39,620 nt of DNA from positions 1 to 39,620 of the forward strand of contig CBCXVS010000024.1 of assembly GCA_965178525.1 (NCBI GenBank), read 5' to 3'. The DNA is from CBCXVS01 sp965178525. Lineage in GTDB: Bacteria > Tectomicrobia > Entotheonellia > Entotheonellales > Entotheonellaceae. Of this stretch, positions 33,432 to 39,620 are shown one piece after another. Positions within the stretch are counted from its first letter, which is position 1. Each line of letters starts with the position of its first letter. The translations under genes and the position numbers were made by a program. Below the pieces are notes generated by a model. That model ran no database searches and was not told the origin of the DNA. It saw only the letters and a program-made list of their open reading frames with translations.

Positions 33432-33710
33432 ATGGCCAAAGTTCATTTATCAGTCAAAAAGCGAGCCCGCCAGAATGAGCAGCGCCGGCGTCGGAATGCC
33501 ATGCTGCGTTCGGCACTTCGCACGTCGATTCGGAAAGTTGTCGCCGCTGCTGATGCCGGCAATGTTGAAACCGCGACAGCAGAACTACCCCATGCGGTCA
33601 AGGCCCTGGGCAAAGCGTCGTCGAAGGGTATCATTCACCGCAATCATGCTGCGCGTAAGATTTCCCGCCTGACTCGCCGCGTCAATGCGCTGAGCGTCAC
33701 CCCAGCGTAA
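33432..33710 (+). CDS. rpsT: 30S ribosomal protein S20
   Basis: A 92-residue basic protein with the S20 pattern: MAKVHLSVKKRARQNEQRRR, then RNAMLRSALRT and GIIHRNHAARKISRL. S20 binds 16S rRNA at the base of the body of the 30S subunit. AGGAGG (33416-33421) lies 10 nt before the ATG, and a strong promoter lies just upstream. It stands alone on the plus strand between xerD and holA, so it is probably monocistronic. Confidence 0.97.
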   Translation: MAKVHLSVKKRARQNEQRRRRNAMLRSALRTSIRKVVAAADAGNVETATAELPHAVKALGKASSKGIIHRNHAARKISRLTRRVNALSVTPA

Positions 33711-33743
33711 GTGTCCGGAGATGCCGTGACGTGGGCGCCACAC

Positions 33744-34745
33744 TCAATGTTCGGCGCATAACGCCAAGATGAGTCTCTCAAGAATCGCTTGCGGTGGCTT
33801 GTTGCTCGTCTTGAAAGCCAAATCGGCTTCGATCGCGGCGCTATACAGCCGTTGGAGTTGTTCCCCAGAAACCTGCCGGCTGTAAGTGATAAGTTGACGG
33901 CAAACATGCTGCGGCAAGCCCAGCGTCTTAGCCATGTGGCCCATATCCTGCCGACGATGGGTTAGCTGTTTGATGCTCCAAAGCAAGCGGACATGCCGCA
34001 CGATCATACTCAGGACGACGAGCGGCGGCTCTCCTTGCTGCAGCAAGCGGTCGATCAAGGCCAACGCTTGAGGGAGCCGGCGGGCGCCAAGGGCATCAGA
34101 AAGTGTAAAAAGTGACTGGTGGCGTGACGCCTGACAGACGTCATGGACATCAGCGAGGCTGATCTCCCCTTCCTCGCCGACATATGTACAGAGCTTATCG
34201 AGTTCATGGGCAAGGAGCTGCAAGTCGTGTTCCTGCTCGTGCAGCAGCCCCTCGACCGCCTCAGGGGTAATGCGCGTCTGGCGCCACGCCACCTGACGTG
34301 CAACCCATTGCTGTAGCTGTGTCCCGGTTAAGCGTTTACAGGCGACCACAACCGCGTTTTGCCGAAGGCTGGCCGAGATTTTATTGACGTTCAGCTCGCT
34401 GCTCGTGCAAAGCAAGGCCGTGCTTTCGGAGGGCGCTTGCGCATAGTGTTCGAGCTGCGTGAGGTCGGCTTTGCGCAGTTGCTGTACACCCCGGAGGACC
34501 ACGACGCGATGCGACGCCATCATCGGGAGCGTACGGGCGAGACCGAGCGCTTCAGCGAGCGCGTCATTGTCCGCGTGCAACACGTCATAGTTGAAATCGC
34601 GTGGCGCCCCCGTGAGAATCCGCTCGGTCAGCGTGGCGAGATATTCCTGTTGCAGATAGGTTTCTTCACCAAAAAGCACATAGAGCGAATCGATCTGGCC
34701 CTGGTCCAGACGACGCATCACCTGCGTCATGGGAAGCACAGGCAT
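33744..34745 (-). CDS. holA: DNA polymerase III delta subunit
   Basis: HolA is the part of the clamp loader that opens the beta clamp. The 333-residue protein shows the family N-terminus LYVLFGEETYLQQEYLATLT and the conserved FNYDVLHAD. The helical third domain (RHVRLLWSIKQL) and the C-terminal AFKTSNKPPQAILERLIL are also typical. It is 9 nt after lptE on the same strand, the order seen in proteobacteria, where lptE-holA often lies near leuS and rpsT. Confidence 0.94.
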   Translation of the reverse strand: MPVLPMTQVMRRLDQGQIDSLYVLFGEETYLQQEYLATLTERILTGAPRDFNYDVLHADNDALAEALGLARTLPMMASHRVVVLRGVQQLRKADLTQLEHYAQAPSESTALLCTSSELNVNKISASLRQNAVVVACKRLTGTQLQQWVARQVAWRQTRITPEAVEGLLHEQEHDLQLLAHELDKLCTYVGEEGEISLADVHDVCQASRHQSLFTLSDALGARRLPQALALIDRLLQQGEPPLVVLSMIVRHVRLLWSIKQLTHRRQDMGHMAKTLGLPQHVCRQLITYSRQVSGEQLQRLYSAAIEADLAFKTSNKPPQAILERLILALCAEH

Positions 34746-34754
34746 AGGGATATC

Positions 34755-35330
34755 CTACAAGATGGAGACTTCGAGCAGTGCGGCGCATTTTTCAGCGAAT
34801 TGCTGGGCTAACCGTACGATCGCCGCGTTCCTCGCCACGACGTTTTCCCGTACCGCCCCGGTGGGGGACACGAGATATTCGGCCCAGGCCGTAATGTCTT
34901 GTTCGAGGAGTGGCGCCGGCGCACCGTCTTCCACCAGACGGATGCGTGTATCGGTCTCGATGCGGTATTGCACCACCGTGTCACGCGCATCAAACGAAAT
35001 GGCGACAAAGCGAAACTGGCGTACCACACCCTGTAACCGGTGTGAGGCTTGCCCCTCCGAGGCGGCCAGAGCGAATCCGGCGCGGTGCAGAATAGCTTGA
35101 CGCAAAGCCGCTGTCATACGGCTTTCCAGGCCAGGTTCGCGTGATTGGTTTAGGATGGGGGGAACGGCAAGGGCGATGCGTTTGCCGGTAGGTGGCTTGT
35201 GTGCGCCAACGAGCGTGTAGCCACAGCCCATCAGGATGCCCGCCAGTCCGTTCACCGCTAGCAGAAGCGCCAAGCGATGAAACACATAACGCCTCCACGC
35301 AGAGGACATCCACACCGATTGATACCTCAT
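34755..35330 (-). CDS. lptE: LPS-assembly lipoprotein LptE
   Basis: LptE is the outer-membrane lipoprotein that plugs LptD in lipopolysaccharide export. The 191-residue protein has a signal peptide ending in the lipobox LMGC (Cys 36), directly followed by GYTL, the usual start of mature LptE. IALAVPPILNQSREPGLESR and the C-terminal helical region fit the family. The n-region is long, so ATG 35309 (residue 8) may be the real start. holA follows 9 nt later. Confidence 0.88.
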   Translation of the reverse strand: MRYQSVWMSSAWRRYVFHRLALLLAVNGLAGILMGCGYTLVGAHKPPTGKRIALAVPPILNQSREPGLESRMTAALRQAILHRAGFALAASEGQASHRLQGVVRQFRFVAISFDARDTVVQYRIETDTRIRLVEDGAPAPLLEQDITAWAEYLVSPTGAVRENVVARNAAIVRLAQQFAEKCAALLEVSIL

Positions 35331-35444
35331 GAGAACGTCTCACTCCTCTCGCTGCGCCGCGGGAGCCGTGCTGTCATCGCGTTCGATATGTAGCATATCT
35401 AGAGCGTGGCGACAAGGCTGAAAGGCAGGGGCCGCACATTGCAG

Positions 35445-35473
35445 TTGCCGAATCGGCTGGAAATCGGTATAGT
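35445..35473 (+). promoter_or_regulatory. sigma-70 promoter of tRNA-Arg(CCG)
   Basis: A -35 TTGCCG (35445-35450) and a -10 TATAGT (35468-35473) with a 17-bp spacer. The -10 ends 15 nt before the tRNA. Confidence 0.65.
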
Positions 35474-35488
35474 ACGTAGCAGCTAAGT

Positions 35489-35563
35489 GCCCCCGTAGCT
35501 CAGCCCGGATAGAGCAACGGCCTCCGGAGCCGTGTGTCGGACGTTCGAATCGTCTCGGGGGTA
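35489..35563 (+). tRNA. tRNA-Arg (anticodon CCG)
   Basis: A 75-nt cloverleaf. The acceptor GCCCCCG pairs with CGGGGGT, with a G1-T72 wobble in place of the usual G-C, and the discriminator is A. The anticodon stem ACGGC/GCCGT closes CTCCGGA, giving CCG. The T stem GGACG/CGTCT has one G-T pair. CCA is not encoded. A good promoter precedes it. Confidence 0.92.
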
Positions 35564-35732
35564 CTTCCCGCCACGCTAACCGTATCATACCTGCGATTTT
35601 TCCTATGTCATGTGATATTCTCTGCGTCTGGATAGTTGATTTTCCCCGCGCCATATGCTACTACAGCCGGCACGGGTGAGGCTCAAGGATAGAGACGCCT
35701 CTCTAGGATGAGGCCGACAGAAAGGGTGAGGC

Positions 35733-36620
35733 ATGGCAGGAACAGATGCCGCGTCGCGTGGTCAGCGGTTTCGCGAACTCATTATGGCCCCGGAGATTTT
35801 AATGATGCCGGGTGCCTGGGATGGTCTCTCCGCGCTGTTGATCGAGCAGACCGGTTTTCATGGCGTCTATATAACAGGGGGGGGGATTGCCCGCAGTAGC
35901 GGTGTGCCGGACATCGGCCTGATTACGATGAGTGAGCAAGTGGCCCGCGTGCGCATGATTTGTGAGGCGGTGTCCGTGCCGGTCCTAGCCGATGCCGATA
36001 CCGGCTACGGCAACGCGCTGAACCTGATGCGGGCCGTGCGGGAGATGGAAGACGCCGGAGCGGCGGGCGTACATATTGAGGATCAAGTGACGCCCAAGCG
36101 CTGTGGCCATTATGAGGGCAAAGAAGTCGTCGAGCGGCGGGAATTTGTGCAAAAAATCGAAGCGGCGTGCGCGGCGCGGCGAGACGATGCGTTCGTCATC
36201 ATTGCCCGCACGGATGCGCGGGCCGTGCTCGGATTGGAGGAAGCGATCGAACGCGGCAAGGCGTGTGCGCGGGCCGGCACCGATGTCATTTTTGTTGAGG
36301 CACCGCAGACGGTCGATGAAATCCGGCAGGTGGCCGACGCGATTGACGCGCCGCTGTTGCTCAATATGGTGTGTAAGGGCGGCAAGACGCCCTATGTGCC
36401 CACGGATGAGTTGGAGCGCATGGGCTACTATATCATCATCTTTGCCTCCGATGCGCAGCGCGCCGCGATTTTTGCCATGCAGCGCTTGCTCCAAGACCTG
36501 CATACCCAACGGACGGCGGAGTTTTTTGACGATATGATCACGTTCCAGGAGCGGGAGGAGATTGTCGATACAGCCCGCTATTTGCAGCTGCAGGAGATGT
36601 ATCTCCGCGCTGACGCGTAG
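35733..36620 (+). CDS. isocitrate lyase / PEP mutase family enzyme
   Basis: A 295-residue TIM-barrel enzyme. The metal-binding motif is ADADTGYG (D87, D89), with E116-D117 (HIEDQ), and the lyase signature is PKRCGH (121-126) with Cys124. The catalytic Cys favours a C-C lyase, for example methylisocitrate lyase-like or an oxaloacetate/2,3-dimethylmalate lyase, over PEP mutase, which has no Cys there. The substrate cannot be fixed. The start is preceded by AAAGGGTGAGG. aroA follows 17 nt downstream, but no clear pathway link is known. Confidence 0.88.
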   Translation: MAGTDAASRGQRFRELIMAPEILMMPGAWDGLSALLIEQTGFHGVYITGGGIARSSGVPDIGLITMSEQVARVRMICEAVSVPVLADADTGYGNALNLMRAVREMEDAGAAGVHIEDQVTPKRCGHYEGKEVVERREFVQKIEAACAARRDDAFVIIARTDARAVLGLEEAIERGKACARAGTDVIFVEAPQTVDEIRQVADAIDAPLLLNMVCKGGKTPYVPTDELERMGYYIIIFASDAQRAAIFAMQRLLQDLHTQRTAEFFDDMITFQEREEIVDTARYLQLQEMYLRADA

Positions 36621-36637
36621 GGAGGCAATGGCATAAG

Positions 36638-37927
36638 ATGGACTATATCGAGGTTCTTCCAGTGCGCTCGCTCGTCAAGACGCACCGCGTTCCAGGATCG
36701 AAAAGCTATACGAATCGGGCCCTGACCATTGCCGCGCTGGCGCGGGGCACGACGACGCTGCATGGCGCCCTCCTCAGCGATGATACCCGCGTGGCGCGGG
36801 AGGCTCTGCAACGCCTCGGTATCGTTGTCGAGCAGGAGGGCACCACCTTCCATGTGCATGGGCAAGCCGGGCGCTTTACAGCGCCGCTAGAGGCGTTACA
36901 TCTGGGGAATTCCGGCACCACGACCCGATTTTTCACCGCCATGCTCACGCTGGCCGGGTTCCCGACTACCGTGACCGGAAATGCGCGCATGCAAGAGCGC
37001 CCCATCGCAGATCTGCTCGAGGCGCTGCAACAACTTGGCGCCGAGGTCGAGAGCATCAGCGGCAACGGGTGTCCGCCGGTGCGCATTGGGGCACAGCGGT
37101 TGCGGGGGGGGACGGCAACGATATCCGGCGCCATCAGCAGTCAGTTTCTCTCAGCTTTATTGATGGCGGCGCCCTATGCCGAGCAAGAGGTGTCGCTGCT
37201 GGTGCGGGACACGCTGGTCTCGAAGCCCTACGTGGACTTGACGCTTGACATCATGGCCCGCTTCGGGGTGCGCGTCACCCATGAGAACTACCGCCGTTTC
37301 ATCATTCCCGGCCGGCAAATCTATGACGGCCAGGTCTATCCCATTGAAGGGGATGTGTCCTCAGCGACCTATTTCTGGGGGCTGGCGGCTCTGTTAGGCG
37401 AAGAGATACGTGTGACCAACGTTCCCCCAGAGTCAGCGCAAGGCGACCTCCGCTTCCTCGAGGTCTTGGAACGGATGGGGTGTACCGTGGCGCGGGGGGC
37501 AGAGTTGTGCGTGTCCGGCCCGGCACAATTGCAGCCCGTGGGCGACATTGACCTCAATGCCCTCCCCGATGCAGCGATGACCGTCGCCGTCTTGGCCGCT
37601 TTTTGCCCCGGCATGACGCGCATTCGCAATATCGCCAATTTACGTGTCAAAGAAACCGATCGTATCCACGCATTGGCAACCGAATTGCGCAAGTTGGGGG
37701 TCACCGTAAGCGAACTCGATGACGGCCTGCAGATCAACGGTGATCCCGCGCACCTGCATGGGGCGGACATTGCGACTTACGATGACCACCGCATGGCCAT
37801 GTGTTTCGGTATGGCCGGGGCGCGCTTGCCGCAGATGCGTATTCACGAGCCGTCTTGTGTGACGAAAACCTATCCCGAGTTCTGGGAGGATCTCGAACGC
37901 GTCGGGGTGCCGGTGCGGAAGGTGTGA
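36638..37927 (+). CDS. aroA: 3-phosphoshikimate 1-carboxyvinyltransferase (EPSP synthase)
   Basis: AroA joins PEP to shikimate-3-phosphate in aromatic amino acid synthesis. The 429-residue protein has GSKSYTNRA (K22 contacts PEP) and LGNSGTTTRF (89-98). RMQERP (117-122), the central ALPDAAMT Asp and RVKETDR follow. A C-terminal TYDDHRMAM and CVTKTYPEF are also present. All key residues are there and the length is normal. GGGAGG lies 11 nt before the ATG. aroK follows 3 nt downstream, so they form an operon for consecutive shikimate-pathway steps. Confidence 0.97.
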   Translation: MDYIEVLPVRSLVKTHRVPGSKSYTNRALTIAALARGTTTLHGALLSDDTRVAREALQRLGIVVEQEGTTFHVHGQAGRFTAPLEALHLGNSGTTTRFFTAMLTLAGFPTTVTGNARMQERPIADLLEALQQLGAEVESISGNGCPPVRIGAQRLRGGTATISGAISSQFLSALLMAAPYAEQEVSLLVRDTLVSKPYVDLTLDIMARFGVRVTHENYRRFIIPGRQIYDGQVYPIEGDVSSATYFWGLAALLGEEIRVTNVPPESAQGDLRFLEVLERMGCTVARGAELCVSGPAQLQPVGDIDLNALPDAAMTVAVLAAFCPGMTRIRNIANLRVKETDRIHALATELRKLGVTVSELDDGLQINGDPAHLHGADIATYDDHRMAMCFGMAGARLPQMRIHEPSCVTKTYPEFWEDLERVGVPVRKV

Positions 37928-37930
37928 CCG

Positions 37931-38479
37931 GTGAACGTCATTCTCACGGGTATGCGCGGTACGGGGAAAAGTAGCATCGGAACGGTGCTGGCACAGCGTC
38001 TTGCCTACGCCTTTGTGGATACCGATGTGGCGATCGAAGCACTGGCGGGGCGCCGTATTGCGGACATCGTCGCCCAGCACGGGTGGGCGCATTTTCGTGC
38101 GTTGGAACGTCAGGTCGTGACGCAGAGCGTGGCGGCGGACCACCAGGTGATAGCTGCGGGCGGTGGGACGTTAATGGACGAGGAAAATGCCAGGCATCTG
38201 AAGGCGCAGGGTGTGGTGGTCCTGCTGCTATGTGATCTGCCGATTCTGCAGCGGCGCATTGACGGCGAAGCCAACCGCCCGTCTCTCACCGGTCAAGGCT
38301 CGGCCGTGAGCGAACTTGCCGAGGTGTGGCAGGAACGGCAGGCACGCTATGATAGCGTGGCGGACTTGACGTATGATGTGTCAACAGAGAGCGGCAACGC
38401 CATGCAGGACGTGGCGCACAAAGCCGCGGCGATTCATGCATTGCTGCTCCAACATGATGGATTTCCCTTGACAACCTGA
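37931..38479 (+). CDS. aroK: shikimate kinase
   Basis: AroK phosphorylates shikimate at O3, the step before AroA. The 182-residue protein has the P-loop GMRGTGKS (7-14), the shikimate-binding DTD, FRALER and AGGGT motifs, and the lid-region Arg in EANRPSL. The start is a GTG at 37931. A small extra C-terminal tail (about 10 residues) follows the usual end. It lies directly after aroA. Confidence 0.95.
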   Translation: MNVILTGMRGTGKSSIGTVLAQRLAYAFVDTDVAIEALAGRRIADIVAQHGWAHFRALERQVVTQSVAADHQVIAAGGGTLMDEENARHLKAQGVVVLLLCDLPILQRRIDGEANRPSLTGQGSAVSELAEVWQERQARYDSVADLTYDVSTESGNAMQDVAHKAAAIHALLLQHDGFPLTT

Positions 38480-38594
38480 ACGCCTATCCCATTCTCCATG
38501 CATCGATCAGGTCGGTATCCATGAGGGGACCGTTATACACGTCTCCGCCGGCTTTTTCTCGTGCCCTTATCCTAGTACCGAAAGACGCAAGGCG

Positions 38595-39353
38595 CTACGT
38601 GAGCATATAGCGGAGCACGATCTCCGGTCCCCAGAACATGGCGAGCAGGGCGCCCAAAGCCAAAAATGGGCCGAAAGGCAACGGATCTTTACGCCCCTTT
38701 TTTTTCAGCACCATCAGCCCCAGACCTGCAACGGCGCCGGAGAGGGAGCTAAGAAAGATGGTTACAAGTACAGCCTGCCAGCCCAAGAAAGCGCCGATCA
38801 TCGCGATCAACTTAATGTCGCCGCCGCCCATTCCGCCGCGGCTGACGACAGCGACGAGAAAAAAGAGTCCCCCTCCGAGACATACACCAAGTACCGCGCT
38901 CCCCAGGCTCACGGGCGTCAACAGCAGACTGGCGAAGAGGCCGGCAACAATCCCCGGGAGTGTGATCACATCCGGAATGATCTTGTGGGCGAGATCGATG
39001 AAGGACACGATCAGCAGGCAGGTGGCTAAAAGTGCAAAGATCATGCCCTGGACCGAGAAGCCAAATTGCTGATAAAGAAACACATAGAGTAGGCCGCACA
39101 GGAGTTCCACGAGTGGATAGCGCCAGGAAATAACCGACTGGCAGAATGCGCACCGGCCTCTGAGCGCGAGGTAACTCAGCAACGGCACATTATGCCACGG
39201 CCGAAGCATTTCTTGACAAGTCGGACAATGCGACCGTGGGAACACCAGGGATTGTCGTTGCGGCAAGCGGTGAATGCATACATTGGCAAAGCTGCCCATG
39301 ATGCTTCCTAACATAAACGCGAAAATGTGCCCTATCGTTAGCCATTGTTGCAT
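38595..39353 (-). CDS. pilD: prepilin peptidase / N-methyltransferase (type 4)
   Basis: PilD cleaves and N-methylates type IV prepilins and pseudopilins in the inner membrane. The 252-residue protein has several hydrophobic helices and an N-terminal cytoplasmic domain with two CxxC pairs (C43, C46, C68, C71). The aspartyl protease residues are D120 (SFIDLAHKIIPD) and D179 (GGGDIKL). All are intact. GGGGAAG lies 7 nt before the ATG. No pilin or secretion genes are seen in the window. Confidence 0.94.
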   Translation of the reverse strand: MQQWLTIGHIFAFMLGSIMGSFANVCIHRLPQRQSLVFPRSHCPTCQEMLRPWHNVPLLSYLALRGRCAFCQSVISWRYPLVELLCGLLYVFLYQQFGFSVQGMIFALLATCLLIVSFIDLAHKIIPDVITLPGIVAGLFASLLLTPVSLGSAVLGVCLGGGLFFLVAVVSRGGMGGGDIKLIAMIGAFLGWQAVLVTIFLSSLSGAVAGLGLMVLKKKGRKDPLPFGPFLALGALLAMFWGPEIVLRYMLT

Positions 39354-39437
39354 CGTGCTTCCCCAATGAGACCCTGCGGTCTCGACCCCTCTCCCCTGCC
39401 CTCACGCGATTGCAACCTCCCTGAGGCGACCGTCCTC

Positions 39438-39617
39438 TTATTGTACACGAATACGGGCAAAAGAATCACTAGGTCGTACCAGTTCATATAAGGCTGCGTG
39501 CTCAGACTGAAATACGAGTTTTTGTTCCCTCAGAAAAGTAAGAAAATAGAGTTGTTCCTCAATAGCATAAGATCAGGTTCCCTAGCCCAGCCCAGATGCC
39601 CACCGAATCATCCTCAA
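39438..39617 (-). pseudogene. possible frameshifted coding remnant at the window edge
   Basis: A minus-strand frame (39438-39572) ends in TAA and reads YAIEEQLYFLTFLREQKLVF and onward to SDSFARIRVQ, with amino acid use unlike random sequence. Upstream of a TGA, another frame reads FEDDSVGIWAGLGNL. Together they look like one short gene broken by a frameshift, but no family is recognised and the stretch is cut by the window edge. Confidence 0.2.
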
Positions 39618-39620
39618 AGT

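Noticed and set aside
35580..35732. Riboswitch before the isocitrate lyase-like gene
   Set aside because: I compared the leader by eye with fluoride, guanidine, THF and SAM-type cores; none of the conserved cores is present.
1..39620. CRISPR arrays, toxin-antitoxin pairs and biosynthetic gene clusters
   Set aside because: No regularly spaced repeats and no gene set of these kinds was seen; the accessory region holds only broken mobile-element genes and remnants.

Overview
The window is a block of a Gram-negative bacterial chromosome of moderately high G+C content. It carries an outer-membrane toolkit (lpxC, lolA, lptE, rseP), the Gram-negative cluster rimP-nusA-ylxR-infB-ylxP-rbfA-truB-rpsO-pnp, ptsN-branch partner gene rapZ, and PII signalling through glnD. 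Gene content fits a proteobacterium-like or deep-branching lineage (NC10 or Tectomicrobia type would fit). That placement is inference from gene content only.

Layout. Bases 1-6.1 kb, plus strand: rapZ, der, a MerR-type regulator linked to tRNA-Pro(GGG), tRNA-Pro(CGG), a TIGR00725/SLOG protein, a LysM/M23 lipoprotein peptidase, apt and a squalene/phytoene synthase. Bases 6.1-9.7 kb: a decayed accessory region centred on tRNA-Arg(CCT). The 3' part of this tRNA is repeated 2.2 kb away (att-like repeat). Between and around the copies lie a broken tyrosine integrase, a 378-bp ISKra4-like IS remnant with terminal inverted repeats, half an IS701-like transposase gene, a truncated pentapeptide-repeat gene and a frameshifted ABM-type monooxygenase gene. 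Bases 9.8-12.8 kb, plus strand: an EF-G-like GTPase and a membrane-anchored TPR protein.

Bases 12.9-33.3 kb are read on the minus strand. First in transcription order are xerD-glnD-phoH-like-ybeY-mutS (33.3 down to 25.4 kb), then lpxC-lolA-rseP (25.2 to 22.0 kb), then the rimP-to-pnp translation/RNA-decay cluster (21.8 to 13.0 kb). Bases 33.4-35.6 kb: rpsT (plus) with a textbook sigma-70 promoter, holA and lptE (minus), and tRNA-Arg(CCG) with its own promoter. Bases 35.7-38.5 kb, plus strand: an isocitrate lyase/PEP mutase family enzyme, aroA and aroK (shikimate pathway). A prepilin peptidase gene (minus) is the last whole gene.

Most notable points. lpxC encodes an NtrC/NtrX-like receiver domain fused in front of the deacetylase, and the phospho-acceptor Asp of that receiver is Glu. 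A perfect 15-bp stem separates rpsO from pnp. An intrinsic terminator sits 12 nt before the rimP start codon. ylxR is fused to an L7Ae-type domain and its conserved N-terminus lies upstream of any ATG. mutS carries five perfect 6-bp repeats.
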